DNA of 64,000 bases from Clostridiales bacterium. GTDB taxonomy: Bacteria > Bacillota > Clostridia > Lachnospirales > Lachnospiraceae. The position numbers and the translations under genes are program-made. The notes beneath the pieces were generated by a model, which worked only from the letters and a program-made list of their open reading frames with translations, was not told the DNA's origin and searched no databases. Numbering within the stretch: position 1 is the first letter of the stretch; each line of letters starts with the position of its first letter. Below are positions 8,706 through 17,553 of the stretch, one piece after another. The stretch spans positions 62,001-126,000 of the forward strand of contig JAJQAA010000034.1 of assembly GCA_021204045.1 (NCBI GenBank), given 5' to 3'.

Positions 8706-8915
8706 ATGAATAAACCAAAAAACCCGGAACAACCGTTCAAACCGGATAAAACAAAAAATGATCCCTACGGCTGCGACGACCCGGGCGGCCTGGACATCAA
8801 AGCCTGCTCCGTCACCGACTGCACCGGCCTGATCCCGGCGCTTCCGGATTCCGAAGCTGAGCTGGAATCCTACGCACAGCTCTATCACTATCCGGGCGAT
8901 ATCCTCAATGAGTAA
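8706..8915 (+). CDS. Small conserved-looking hypothetical protein
   Basis: 69 residues from ATG 8706, with GAGGTGATAACA as ribosome site; the longer frame from 8535 has no support. The protein has YGCDDPGGLDIKACSVTDCTGLIPALPDSE, a Cys-containing core, and an acidic C-terminus. It has no signal or membrane segment. Such short proteins are common in Lachnospiraceae, but I know no function. Confidence 0.65.
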   Translation: MNKPKNPEQPFKPDKTKNDPYGCDDPGGLDIKACSVTDCTGLIPALPDSEAELESYAQLYHYPGDILNE

Positions 8916-8964
8916 GCGTCACAGCGGATAAATGCCACGGTGAGTGAGCGCCGCAGAAGAAGGG

Positions 8965-9522
8965 CTAATTTCCATAATTCCCACGCTTCAAAAGCTTTCT
9001 CAAGTAGGCGAAAGTCTTCCGCTCCCCCGTCTCCTTCAGCATCGTCAGAATCTTTTCCAGCTCCGCTTGGGTCTCGGCATGCATGGTGCCGGAAAGGTAC
9101 GGTTTTTCACGGGAGTAGTATTCCCAGGCGGAAGCGTCCGTATAATTTTTTCCCTGATAGACGCGCGAGGCGGCGATGCGGTCCATCACCATCTCCACCA
9201 GATAATTGACCGGCATTTTGCAGCCGCTCATGCCGCCCTTCGCCCTGGAGAAATCGATCCAGTACTCAAAATGGTGCTTGTTGCGGCCCTTGTGGTGCAG
9301 CCAGGCCTCCGAGTAGCCCTTTTCGTCGCGCTCCGCGGCGTTGGGGCTGCGCGTGCCCTGGTAATACCGCACGCCGGTGAGAAATTCCGTCGGGCTGTAT
9401 TTTGACAGATCATGCAGCAGACCCTGGCGGTAAAGCCCCACCCGGAAACAGTTTTTCATCACCAGCAGCTTGTGCTCCGTGATCGTCCGAAAATGCTCGC
9501 GCGCATGCTTCCATTCCATCAT
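8965..9522 (-). CDS. DUF5662 family protein
   Basis: About 185 residues. The start is probably one of the paired ATG codons at 9522/9519, because AGG lies 6 nt before them; an ATG at 9534 has only AAGAAA. The family signature is visible: HFRTITEHKLLVMKNCFRVG, GLLHDLSKYSPTEF and WLHHKGRNKHHFEYW, with many His and Asp that could bind metal as in HD-type hydrolases. The last point is inference from the HD and HH residues. Confidence 0.85.
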   Translation of the reverse strand: MMEWKHAREHFRTITEHKLLVMKNCFRVGLYRQGLLHDLSKYSPTEFLTGVRYYQGTRSPNAAERDEKGYSEAWLHHKGRNKHHFEYWIDFSRAKGGMSGCKMPVNYLVEMVMDRIAASRVYQGKNYTDASAWEYYSREKPYLSGTMHAETQAELEKILTMLKETGERKTFAYLRKLLKRGNYGN

Positions 9523-9585
9523 TTCTGACCTCATTTTCTTAAAAAATCAAGCGGAATATTTCCTGGTAATCTGCCCAAAAACTAT

Positions 9586-9614
9586 TTGACACCTGCCCCG
9601 CTCTATGCTATTCT
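9586..9614 (+). promoter_or_regulatory. Sigma-A promoter of the cold-shock gene
   Basis: TTGACA (9586-9591), 17 bp, TATTCT (9609-9614). The transcript would have a leader of about 55 nt and the ribosome site GGAGGT at 9665. Confidence 0.8.
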
Positions 9615-9676
9615 AAGGTGAGCTGCAAACGTGCAGTCAACTATTACCATTTTTCATTTATTTTGGAGGTATCACC

Positions 9677-9877
9677 ATGAGCAAGGGTACAGTTAAGTGG
9701 TTCAACAACCAGAAGGGCTACGGCTTCATCTGCGACGAGCAGGGTAAGGACGTTTTCGTTCATTACTCCGGTCTGGATATGGAAGGCTACAAGACCCTCG
9801 AGGAAGGCGCTAAGGTTGAGTTTGAAGTGACAGAAGGCGCCAAAGGCCCGCAGGCGATCCATGTGACCACACTGTAA
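9677..9877 (+). CDS. Cold-shock protein (CSD family)
   Basis: 66 residues, the standard length. RNP1 (KGYGFICDE) and RNP2 (DVFVHYSGL) motifs are intact. It binds single-stranded RNA or DNA and acts as an RNA chaperone. GGAGGT is 6 nt before the ATG. The codon choice differs from the neighbours (many GGT, AAG, TTC), as expected for a highly expressed gene. It is monocistronic: its own promoter and terminator flank it. Confidence 0.97.
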   Translation: MSKGTVKWFNNQKGYGFICDEQGKDVFVHYSGLDMEGYKTLEEGAKVEFEVTEGAKGPQAIHVTTL

Positions 9878-9947
9878 TTCAGATATCGCTTCAAGCTACC
9901 AAAGCTTACCGGCCGGACATTCGTGCTGGCCACCAACTTGCAGGGAA

Positions 9948-9993
9948 GGGCTGCCGCCGGACATTTCATCCACAGCAGCCCTTTTTCTTTTTC
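9948..9993 (+). terminator. Terminator of the cold-shock gene
   Basis: GGGCTGC (9948-9954) pairs with GCAGCCC (9975-9981), followed directly by TTTTTCTTTTTC. Confidence 0.85.
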
Positions 9994-10046
9994 AAATTTT
10001 TATCCAATTCTCGCATAAGAATGATCTGGTATTCATAAATTTTTCC

Positions 10047-10076
10047 TTGTACAACATGTCACCAACATGTTATAAT
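10047..10076 (+). promoter_or_regulatory. Promoter with internal operator of the toxin-antitoxin remnant
   Basis: TTGTAC (10047-10052) and TATAAT (10071-10076) are 18 bp apart. Between them the inverted repeat AACATGT (10053-10059) and ACATGTT (10065-10071) reaches into the -10. This is the usual place for an antitoxin operator. Confidence 0.65.
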
Positions 10077-10126
10077 GCGCCTGTAATCACAAATTTCTAA
10101 TTCAAATCATGAAAGGACGTGAAACT

Positions 10127-10348
10127 ATGAGTAACAGGGATTTTGCCAAAACCCTTATTGATCAGGTACCAGAAAACAAATTGTTATACGCGGTCTATTT
10201 TTTACAGGGTATGATCGTTCCTGATGAAACACCAAATTCGGAAACGTTGAAGGCCATTGCAGAAGTAGACCAAATGATCCAAAACGGATCAGGTGAACAT
10301 TTTACCGGCTCAACGGCGGATTTTTTTACAATGCTTAATGAGGATTAA
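10127..10348 (+). CDS. Antitoxin-like protein of a degraded type II toxin-antitoxin pair
   Basis: 73 residues from ATG 10127 (AAAGGACG upstream); an earlier ATG at 10109 has no ribosome site. The sequence resembles short antitoxins of RelE/YafQ-type systems: a helical N-terminus (FAKTLIDQVPENKLLYAVYF), then an extended acidic tail (AEVDQMIQNGSGEHFTGSTA, DFFTMLNED) that would wrap a toxin. Only the last 16 codons of a toxin follow. The palindromic operator upstream supports the assignment. Confidence 0.65.
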   Translation: MSNRDFAKTLIDQVPENKLLYAVYFLQGMIVPDETPNSETLKAIAEVDQMIQNGSGEHFTGSTADFFTMLNED

Positions 10349-10352
10349 GCCT

Positions 10353-10403
10353 ATGCTGTACCTTGTTCGTACCGGCACACATGCCGATCTTTTTGATATG
10401 TAA
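10353..10403 (+). pseudogene. Remnant of a YafQ/RelE-type toxin (C-terminal end only)
   Basis: Starting 4 nt after the antitoxin stop, 16 codons read MLYLVRTGTHADLFDM and then stop. RTGTH(S)DLF is the well-known C-terminal signature of YafQ-type mRNA interferases, which normally have about 90 residues. The rest has been deleted, leaving an in-frame ATG. Confidence 0.65.
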
Positions 10404-10415
10404 TTTCTTGTATCA

Positions 10416-11612
10416 TCATCCGGGCAGTTCGCCCAGAATCGACCTCCCGATCGTCCCCTCCGGCATCTTTAAATGAAAATTGTCCACCACCGTCGCGCCG
10501 ACAGCGGCAAAGCTTTCCGTCTCCGCAAGCGCACCGCCTGTTTTCCAGCGGCTACCATAAATCAGCAGAGGCACCTTCTCGCGGGTATGGTCGGTGCCGG
10601 TGTGCGTCGGATCGTTTCCGTGATCCGCCGTGATGATCAGCAGATCGCCCTGGCCGATCCGTCCCAGCAGGATACCCAGTTTCTCATCGAAACGCTCCAG
10701 CTCCGCGGCATACCCCACCGGGTCGCGGCGGTGCCCCCAGAGCGCGTCAAAATCGACCAGGTTGACAAAGCAGAGACCCTGAAAGTCCTCTCCTGCGATC
10801 TCAATCGTCTGCTCCATGCCATGCACGGAGGATCTAGACTTGTACGCGCGCGTAATGCCGCAGCCGGAAAAAATATCATTGATCTTCCCAACGGAAATCA
10901 CATCCAGCCCCGCGTCTTTTAACACATCCAGCACCGTCCGCCCAAACGGCGGCACCGCGTAGTCGTGGCGGTTGCTCGTGCGCACGAATTCTCCCTTCTT
11001 CCTGCCCAGGTAAGGGCGCGCAATGACGCGTCCCACGCGCCACTCGTCGCGCATCGTCAGCTCGCGGGCGATCTCGCAGCAGCGGTAGAGCTCTTTCAAA
11101 TCAAAAGTTTCCTCATTGCCACAGATCTGCAGCACGGAATCCGCCGAGGTATAGACGATCATATGACCCGTGGCAATCTCTTCTTCGGCGAGTTCTTCCA
11201 GAATCTCCGTACCGCTGGCCGCCTTATTGCCGATCACCTTGTGGCCAGTGCGTTCTTCCAGTTCCCGGATCAGCTCCGGCGGGAATCCATGCTCCGTAAA
11301 GGTAATGAACGGCTTCTCCGTCTTTAAACCCATCAGCTCCCAGTGGCCGGTCATCGTATCCTTGCCGCGGCTGCACTCATTCATCCGCGTATAGAAAGCC
11401 AGAGGCCGCTTTACCGGTGCTACCTGCTTGAGCGCGCACAGGTTGGCGATCCCGAGGTGTTGCAGGTTCGGAATCTCAAACGTATCCACTGACCGGGAGA
11501 TATGCCCCAGCGTATCCGTCCCGGCGTCGCCGTACTCCGCCGCGTCCGCCGCCGCTCCCGCGCCCAGCGAATCCACCACAATCACAAATATCCGGCGAAA
11601 ATTCATTTTCAT
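10416..11612 (-). CDS. deoB: Phosphopentomutase
   Basis: 398 residues from ATG 11612, chosen because GGAGG lies 11 nt upstream; an ATG at 11630 overlaps that site. It interconverts (deoxy)ribose 1-phosphate and 5-phosphate in nucleoside salvage. Alkaline-phosphatase-superfamily metal motifs are present: [20 protein letters not shown] with GTDTLGHI at the start, and [11 protein letters not shown] with [14 protein letters not shown] near the end. The next gene upstream is cytidine deaminase, so the two form a nucleoside salvage pair. No separate terminator is seen between them. Confidence 0.97.
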   Translation of the reverse strand: MKMNFRRIFVIVVDSLGAGAAADAAEYGDAGTDTLGHISRSVDTFEIPNLQHLGIANLCALKQVAPVKRPLAFYTRMNECSRGKDTMTGHWELMGLKTEKPFITFTEHGFPPELIRELEERTGHKVIGNKAASGTEILEELAEEEIATGHMIVYTSADSVLQICGNEETFDLKELYRCCEIARELTMRDEWRVGRVIARPYLGRKKGEFVRTSNRHDYAVPPFGRTVLDVLKDAGLDVISVGKINDIFSGCGITRAYKSRSSVHGMEQTIEIAGEDFQGLCFVNLVDFDALWGHRRDPVGYAAELERFDEKLGILLGRIGQGDLLIITADHGNDPTHTGTDHTREKVPLLIYGSRWKTGGALAETESFAAVGATVVDNFHLKMPEGTIGRSILGELPG

Positions 11613-11683
11613 TCTGGTATCCGCCTCCATTTCTTACATTGTCATTACTGAACGGCTCATTCTCTGTCCGGGAAAATCCCCCA

Positions 11684-12112
11684 TCAGGCGCATCCATCCG
11701 CGCTCTGCAGATTTTCCGACCCGAAGCCCTCCGGGAACAGATCCTTCAGTAAATATTCCTTCCAGTGCTCCTCATCAAGCGCCAGAATCACGCGGAAACG
11801 CTGCGGATCACAAAATTCCATCATCACCTGGCGGCACACGCCGCAGGGAGCCGTGTAGCCCGCAGGTTTCCCATCATGGCCGCCGACAATGCAGATTGCC
11901 GCAAATTCCCGCTCGCCCTCGCTGACTGCCTTGAAAAACGCCGTCCGCTCCGCGCAGTTTGTCGGCGTATAAGCCGCGTTCTCGATATTGCAGCCACGGT
12001 AAATCTTCCCGCCTGCCGTAAGCAGCGCCGCGCCGACGCAAAAACCCGAATACGGCGCGTAGGCCTGCGCCATCGCCGCGAACGCTTCCTGAATTAAAAG
12101 ACGTTCATCCAT
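11684..12112 (-). CDS. cdd: Cytidine deaminase
   Basis: 142 residues, typical of the homotetrameric class. The zinc site is complete: TNCAERTA (Cys and catalytic Glu) and PCGVCRQ (two Cys). The substrate motif CNIENAAY is present. It deaminates cytidine and deoxycytidine in the cytoplasm. The ribosome site AAAGGAGAG is 8 nt upstream of the ATG. It lies 71 nt ahead of deoB in the same direction. Confidence 0.97.
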   Translation of the reverse strand: MDERLLIQEAFAAMAQAYAPYSGFCVGAALLTAGGKIYRGCNIENAAYTPTNCAERTAFFKAVSEGEREFAAICIVGGHDGKPAGYTAPCGVCRQVMMEFCDPQRFRVILALDEEHWKEYLLKDLFPEGFGSENLQSADGCA

Positions 12113-12181
12113 AAATATTGCTCTCCTTTCCGCAACCGCGCCCCACCCGGATGTGGTGAAGCTTATTTTCCGGATAACGGA

Positions 12182-13060
12182 TCATTTCGCCTGCTCCCAC
12201 AATGCTTTCAGCTCATCCACCGTCACATGATAATGTTTCCCGCAGAAATCGCAGTTCACCTCGATCGTCTCGCCATCGTCGATCATTTTCTGCAGCTCCT
12301 GCCTCCCCACGCTCACCAGCGCCTTCTCGATGCGCGGCCACGAACAGTTGCAGGCAAATGCCAGCGGCAACGTGTCCAGGATCTCCAGATCGTATCCTCC
12401 GATCACCGTTTCCAGAATCTCTTCCGGCGTCTGTCCCTGATCCAGCAGCGATGTGACCGAAGAAATTTCTTTCAGCCGGTTTTCCAGATCCGCGGCGATC
12501 TCGTCCGAAGCGCCCGGGAGAAGCTGGATCAGGAAACCGCCCGCCTGGCGCACCGTATTCTCGCGGTTCATCAGCACGCCCAGCGCCACGCTCGACGGCG
12601 TTTGCTCCGAGGTCGCAAAATAGTATGTCAGGTCCTCCGCGATCTCGCCGGTCACCAGGATGGTCTGCCCAATGTATGGCTCTTTCATACCGATATCGTG
12701 GATCACGCTCAGCACGCCGATCCCCAGCGCACCACCCACATCCAGCTTGCCCTTGTCGTTTGGCGGCAACATCACCCCCGGATTGCCCACAAATCCCTTG
12801 ACGTGGCCAAGCGCGTCCGCCGTCACCGTCATACCGCCGATCGGGCCGTCGCTGTCAACCTTAATCGTCAGCAAATCCCGGTCGCCCTTCATCATCGCGC
12901 CCATCATCCCCGCACCGGTCAGCAGCCGTCCCAGCGCCGCGGTCGCCACCGGGCTTGTATTGTGGGCGAGGCGCGCGGCCTCCACCGTCTCGCGCGACGT
13001 CGCCGCAAACGCACGAATCTGTCCGTCCGCCGCCGTCGCCCGAATAATATAATCACTCAT
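12182..13060 (-). CDS. hslO: Hsp33 redox-regulated chaperone
   Basis: 292 residues, the usual length. The C-terminal zinc redox switch is intact: CNC at 237-239 and CDFC at 270-273, i.e. CxC then CxxC. The N-terminal substrate-binding domain has SPVATAALGRLLTGAGMMG and the GPIGGMTVTADALG segment. It holds unfolding proteins under oxidative stress. Its ATG overlaps the stop of the methyltransferase gene by 4 nt (ATGA), so translation is coupled. Confidence 0.97.
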   Translation of the reverse strand: MSDYIIRATAADGQIRAFAATSRETVEAARLAHNTSPVATAALGRLLTGAGMMGAMMKGDRDLLTIKVDSDGPIGGMTVTADALGHVKGFVGNPGVMLPPNDKGKLDVGGALGIGVLSVIHDIGMKEPYIGQTILVTGEIAEDLTYYFATSEQTPSSVALGVLMNRENTVRQAGGFLIQLLPGASDEIAADLENRLKEISSVTSLLDQGQTPEEILETVIGGYDLEILDTLPLAFACNCSWPRIEKALVSVGRQELQKMIDDGETIEVNCDFCGKHYHVTVDELKALWEQAK

Positions 13061-13818
13061 CGCTTCTTTCCTTTCTCCCGCGCGATCACATAGATCCGCT
13101 CACTGTCCTCGCGCACAGGCTCCTTCGTAAACGCGTCGTAGGCCGCCACAAATTCCATACCGGCCTCCCCGATGGCCCGCCGCACCTCGTCTGTCGTATA
13201 AGCACGCTGGTAATGCGTCTCCTCGCAGCGGTCAAAACGCCCGTCTGTCCCGCGGATATACAATGTCAGATCATATTCATTGATACGCGTATCTTCATCG
13301 TAATCATTTTCCCAGATAAAGCTGCCTTCCTCGCAGTTCTCGGCGATCGTCCGCTCACCCAGCAGCTGACTGTATTTGTAAACCGTATTCAGGTCAAAAA
13401 TCATCACGCCGCCCGGATCGAGATAATTGTTCGCGAGCCGGAGCACGCGCACCAGATCCTCATATTCCAGGAGATAATTCATCGAGTCGCAGATGCTGGC
13501 AATCGCCCGCACCGTGCCGTACAGTTCAAACTCCCGCATATCCTGCTGCAGATAAAGGATGTCCGCCGCTCCCGTCGGCGTCCTCTGCTCCATCGCCATC
13601 CCGAGCATCTCGTCAGAGCGGTCGATGCCGATCATATCATAGCCCGCCCCAGCCAGCAGTCTCGTCATCTTGCCGGTGCCGCAGCCAAGCTCCGCCACCA
13701 GACCGTCCGTCACCCCATGATCGCGCAGAAGGCCGACCAGATAACGGCACCATTCCTCATAAGGGATGTCGTCCATAAACAGATCGTAGACCCCGGCAAA
13801 TCCCGTATACGCTTCCAT
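13057..13818 (-). CDS. Class I SAM-dependent methyltransferase
   Basis: 253 residues from ATG 13818, which has AAAGGAG 7 nt upstream; the longer frame to 13902 lacks support. Motif I is VAELGCGTGKMTRLL, motif II GYDMIGIDRSDEML, and the later ASICDSMNYLLEYEDLVRVL and VMIFDLNTVYKY match the Bacillus YqeM-like group of small methyltransferases. The substrate cannot be read from the sequence. It ends inside the hslO start codon. Confidence 0.9.
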   Translation of the reverse strand: MEAYTGFAGVYDLFMDDIPYEEWCRYLVGLLRDHGVTDGLVAELGCGTGKMTRLLAGAGYDMIGIDRSDEMLGMAMEQRTPTGAADILYLQQDMREFELYGTVRAIASICDSMNYLLEYEDLVRVLRLANNYLDPGGVMIFDLNTVYKYSQLLGERTIAENCEEGSFIWENDYDEDTRINEYDLTLYIRGTDGRFDRCEETHYQRAYTTDEVRRAIGEAGMEFVAAYDAFTKEPVREDSERIYVIAREKGKKR

Positions 13819-13905
13819 CCGCGTCTCCTTTCCGTGCAATCTACTACCACATAAAGAAGGAAACGGCAGGCGCACCCATCCCGGGATACCCCTGCCATCC
13901 AATGT

Positions 13906-14415
13906 TTACGCGTTCTTTCCGCAGCACTTCTTGTATTTTTTGCCGCTCCCACAGGGGCACGGATCGTTCGGGAAAATCTTTTTCCCCTTGCGGATCGTCC
14001 CGGAAGCTTTCTGCTCCTTGTAGAGCTCTTTGCGGCGCTCCTCCGTCAGAATCGCATCCCACTGCGGCAGCTCGTACAGCCAGTTGGCCTTGGCCGCCAC
14101 CATGTTGTAATAGAGCTTTTCCGGGTCAATCTCGATCTTGACCTCGGTATCCTCCTCCATGGTGTCGATCGGGTTCTCATAACCTTTCAGGCTCTCATTG
14201 ATGCCGTCCAGGAATCCCACCATCGTCATCACTTCGGTATCGTACTTTTCGGCCAGCTCCTTCACCGTGCCGCTCACCACCTGCGACGGCTCCGCGAGGA
14301 TCTTCTCATAAATGCCCTTCTCCACCGCGAAATAGCCGTCCCACAGCCGTTTCTGATCGTTATTGTTCAGGCCGTCGCCATAGGCGAGGTTTCTCCAGGT
14401 TTCCAATAATGACAT
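13906..14415 (-). CDS. SEC-C motif protein
   Basis: 169 residues. The C-terminus is a SEC-C zinc-binding motif ([17 protein letters not shown], CxC plus CC), as at the end of SecA, where it binds SecB or ribosomes. The rest is helical and unassigned. The ribosome site AAGGAGACACTG precedes the ATG, and a good promoter lies 45-73 bp upstream. It ends 87 bp before the methyltransferase start. Confidence 0.9.
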   Translation of the reverse strand: MSLLETWRNLAYGDGLNNNDQKRLWDGYFAVEKGIYEKILAEPSQVVSGTVKELAEKYDTEVMTMVGFLDGINESLKGYENPIDTMEEDTEVKIEIDPEKLYYNMVAAKANWLYELPQWDAILTEERRKELYKEQKASGTIRKGKKIFPNDPCPCGSGKKYKKCCGKNA

Positions 14416-14459
14416 GCCAGTGTCTCCTTCATCCTTACTTTGTCCGTAAAACCGTTACC

Positions 14460-14488
14460 AGTATATAACACTTTGGGCGGATTTGCAA
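14460..14488 (-). promoter_or_regulatory. Sigma-A promoter of the SEC-C gene
   Basis: Minus strand TTGCAA (14483-14488), 17 bp, TATACT (14460-14465). Confidence 0.7.
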
Positions 14489-14572
14489 GCGGCTGTTCCC
14501 CGCCGACTTTCCCTGCCGGTGTCAAAAGTCGATGATGCTGCGCATTGTTCCGTGCTTCTTTTGACCCTGGCG

Positions 14573-15985
14573 TCATCCCATGATGAAGCCAAACACAATG
14601 TACAGAACAAAACTCACCACCGCGATCGTGCACACATAGGGGAACTGCGTCTTGATATGGTCAATGATATCGCAGCCCGTCGTCGAGCAGGTCATGATCG
14701 TGGTATCGGAGATCGGGGAAGCGTGGTCGCCGAAAATACTGCCCGCGAACATCGCACCGGCCACCAGAGGGATGTTGTTGCCCATGGAATAGGCCATCGG
14801 CAGCGAAATCACCGCCATGATCGCCATCGTACCCATGGAGGTACCGGTCGCGAACGAAATCATCAGTGCGATCAGGAAGGTCAGCGCCGGCAGCAGCGCC
14901 GGGCTCAAAAACTGCATGAAGATGCTGGAAAGATAATTTCCGGTATCCAGCGCCTTGACCACGTTGCCCATCGTGAAACCAAAAAGCAGGACAAAGGCGA
15001 TCGGCAGCATCGGACTCATGCCGGCAAAGATCTCGTCAATCACTTCGCTGACCGTGAATACCTTCTCGCCCACACAGAGCACACAGGCCACCACCAGGCT
15101 CACCAACACGGCCCAGATCAGAGCCTTCATACCAGAACCATTCATCAGGTTGCCCTCTCCGGTGATAAACAGCACCGCGAATATCACCGCGATCAGCACG
15201 GCGATGGGCAGCAGCAGGTTGATCGCCCGTGGCTCCACGCCCGATGTCGCCACGGAAGTATCGGAATTTTTCTTCGCGTGCTTCGAATCATCCAGTGCGC
15301 CCGTCTCGACCGCGCGCTGCTCGGCTTTGGCCATAGGACCGAAATCCTTCTGTGTGATCGCCAGGAAAAGCACCAGCAGGATCGATAAAATGCAGTAAAA
15401 ATTCAGGAAAATTGACTGGAACAGTACCGATACCGACTGCTCCTCCGGGACGCCGCCCGTCACCAGATAGCCCGCCATCGCCGCCAGCCAGCCGCTGAAC
15501 GGGAAAAGCACGCACCAGGGCGTCGACGTCGTATGTACGATGAACGCTGCCTTCTCATGCGGCACCTTCAGCGCGTCATTCACCGGACGGGACACGGAAC
15601 CGGTCACCATGCAGCTCAGTGTGCCGGAGGTGAAAACCACCAGCCCCAGAAGCCAGGTAAACAGATTGGCGCCGCGCTTGGACTTGATAATGCCCTTGCG
15701 CTTGACGACGACATTTACAAAGCCTTCAATTCCGCCGGATTTCTCCGCCAGATGAATGATCGCCGCCGTGATCAACACCGAACCGATGATCAGCGTATTG
15801 CTCTCGGTCATCGTGTCGAGAATGCTGTAAATGCCGGCATTGATACCGGTAAAAATCGCGAAGTGGTTCAGCACCAGGTTGCCGGTCAGAATACCGATGA
15901 GCAGCGCGATGAACACATTCTTTGTGATCAGCGCCAGCGCGATCGTCAGCACCGGCGGGATCAGGGACCATACTCCAAATTCCAT
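14573..15985 (-). CDS. NhaC-family Na+/H+ antiporter
   Basis: 470 residues from ATG 15985 (GGGAGGAAATGAGA upstream). The open frame continues to 16174 but that part is the mRNA leader. About 11 membrane helices are visible, with family segments SFATGTSMGTMAIMAVISLP and GSIFGDHASPISDTTIMTC, which form the two conserved loops of the NhaC group. It probably exchanges sodium for protons (or another ion pair) at the cell membrane. It is preceded by a structured leader with its own promoter. Confidence 0.92.
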   Translation of the reverse strand: MEFGVWSLIPPVLTIALALITKNVFIALLIGILTGNLVLNHFAIFTGINAGIYSILDTMTESNTLIIGSVLITAAIIHLAEKSGGIEGFVNVVVKRKGIIKSKRGANLFTWLLGLVVFTSGTLSCMVTGSVSRPVNDALKVPHEKAAFIVHTTSTPWCVLFPFSGWLAAMAGYLVTGGVPEEQSVSVLFQSIFLNFYCILSILLVLFLAITQKDFGPMAKAEQRAVETGALDDSKHAKKNSDTSVATSGVEPRAINLLLPIAVLIAVIFAVLFITGEGNLMNGSGMKALIWAVLVSLVVACVLCVGEKVFTVSEVIDEIFAGMSPMLPIAFVLLFGFTMGNVVKALDTGNYLSSIFMQFLSPALLPALTFLIALMISFATGTSMGTMAIMAVISLPMAYSMGNNIPLVAGAMFAGSIFGDHASPISDTTIMTCSTTGCDIIDHIKTQFPYVCTIAVVSFVLYIVFGFIMG

Positions 15986-16149
15986 TCTCATTTCCTCCCG
16001 TATCTTATTGAGAAACGCCCTTATTGCAGCGTTTTTATCATTATCATCATGAACTTTGTTCATGATCGACATTCGTCGCTCGTCATAAACGTGCAAGCAC
16101 GTTTCTTCCTCGCTTGCACTCATTATACCACCATTACGATTTTTCGCAA
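15986..16149 (-). promoter_or_regulatory. Promoter and structured leader of the antiporter gene
   Basis: Minus strand TTGCGA (16144-16149), 16 bp, TATAAT (16122-16127), overlapping the end of the D-aminoacylase gene. The leader is about 130 nt and holds three hairpins: AAACGTGCTTGCACGTTT, CATGAACAAAGTTCATG (16048-16064) and AAACGCTGCAATAAGGGCGTTT. The last ends about 10 nt before the ribosome site. No T-run follows, so attenuation would act on translation if at all. I cannot match it to a known riboswitch. Confidence 0.6.
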
Positions 16150-17504
16150 TCCTTTTTATCACGGCGCAGGGCACATCCGAGATCCTGCCGTACGATCTTA
16201 CAGTCCTTCGCGGCGATCTCCCCGCCGATCAGCACATAGTCGATCCCCGACGGCGGAAGCATCGGATCGTCAAAACGCGCACCGTCCACAATCCGCTCCG
16301 GATCAAAGATTACCACATCCGCGTCCGCGCCTTTGTTCAGCCTGCCCTTGCGCGACAGTCCCAGGCGTTTTGCCGGTACGGAAGTCATCTTCGCAATGCC
16401 GTCATAGAGAGAAATATCTCCCTCGCGGACAAATCCCGCCAGGAAACGCGGAAAAGTCCCGGCTGCACGGGGATGTCCCTGGCCGTTGTCGATCAGTCCG
16501 TCGCTCCCCACCATCACGCCCGGATCGCGCAGCGCCATGCGGATGTCGCTCTCCGTCATCACATAGCAGACCGTAAGACATTCCGGGAAATCGCGGCGCA
16601 TCTCGGCAAAGGTCTCCGCTGTACAGCGCTGTCCCTTGTACTTTCCTTCCATGAGCTGACAGGCACTGTAATCGCAATGGTAACGCTCCAGCCAGCCGTC
16701 GTCGTAGGTCGTCGTACCGATGCGCGTGGAAAACGCGAAATACGGATAACAGTCGCAGGCGATATCGAGCCCGTTTGCGCGGTACCCATCCACCTGCCTT
16801 AACAGCTGCTCCATCTGGCCGAAGCCGCCCATACTCCCGATGTGCGAGATCTGCACCGGAATGTCGTAAATCTGTCCGGCTTCCGCCACCTCGGCCACTG
16901 CCCCGAAAACGCGGTCCTCATCATCGCGCACATGGGCGGAAATCAGGCAGCGATCCTTCTCACAGCAGGAAGCCGTCTCCAGAAATTCCTTTCGATCCGT
17001 CCCCGGCACATAACGCAGACCGTAAGAAATGCCGACGCATCCCGCATCCAGCGCAGCGCGCAGGCCCTTCTTTATATCCGAAAGCTGCTTTTCCGTCACC
17101 GGACCGTACTTATCCTCCGCACCGCTGGCCCGGCGAAAATACTCATGTCCCGCGAACATCGCCACATTAACCGGCGCTCCGTCCCGGTCCAGCAGATCCA
17201 GGTAGCTGACGGGATCATACACATTGATGCCGCAGTTGCCGCCGACCGCCGTGGTCACGCCCATGCGCAGCATCGCGTCGAAGATACAGAAATCGATGCG
17301 CCCGTCCTGCACCGGATCCTCGTGCATATGGATATCGATAAATCCCGGCGCTACCACGCGCCCCCCGGCATCGATCACCTGGTCAGCTCCGGGACATTCT
17401 TCCGTGACAAGCGCCACGCGGCCGTCCTCAAGCAACAGGTTTAAACGGGCCTGGATCCGGTTTGCAGGATCGATCAGCAGACCGTTTTTAATCAGAGTGC
17501 GCAT
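16134..17504 (-). CDS. D-aminoacylase-type amidohydrolase (N-acyl-D-amino-acid deacylase family)
   Basis: 456 residues from ATG 17504 (GGAGAAGGAAAG upstream). The metal motif FIDIHMHED lies near residue 60, and the family sequence SYGLRYVPGTDRKEFLE and ISAHVRDDED follow, then the SDGLIDNGQGHPRAAGTFPR segment typical of D-aminoacylases and dihydroorotase-like enzymes. It probably removes an acyl group from a D-amino acid or a related amide. The antiporter follows it directly and may be co-transcribed, despite having its own promoter. Confidence 0.88.
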   Translation of the reverse strand: MRTLIKNGLLIDPANRIQARLNLLLEDGRVALVTEECPGADQVIDAGGRVVAPGFIDIHMHEDPVQDGRIDFCIFDAMLRMGVTTAVGGNCGINVYDPVSYLDLLDRDGAPVNVAMFAGHEYFRRASGAEDKYGPVTEKQLSDIKKGLRAALDAGCVGISYGLRYVPGTDRKEFLETASCCEKDRCLISAHVRDDEDRVFGAVAEVAEAGQIYDIPVQISHIGSMGGFGQMEQLLRQVDGYRANGLDIACDCYPYFAFSTRIGTTTYDDGWLERYHCDYSACQLMEGKYKGQRCTAETFAEMRRDFPECLTVCYVMTESDIRMALRDPGVMVGSDGLIDNGQGHPRAAGTFPRFLAGFVREGDISLYDGIAKMTSVPAKRLGLSRKGRLNKGADADVVIFDPERIVDGARFDDPMLPPSGIDYVLIGGEIAAKDCKIVRQDLGCALRRDKKDCEKS

Positions 17505-17553
17505 AGCTTTCCTTCTCCTTTTTTGTTGATTCTGTTTCACATCACAATAACAT

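Noticed and set aside
12227-13093. Plus-strand frame of 288 codons
   Set aside because: Antisense to hslO, which has its full redox motif.
16000-16174. N-terminal extension of the antiporter
   Set aside because: The upstream codons are in frame but lie in a hairpin-rich leader; the good ribosome site and the family start are at 15985.
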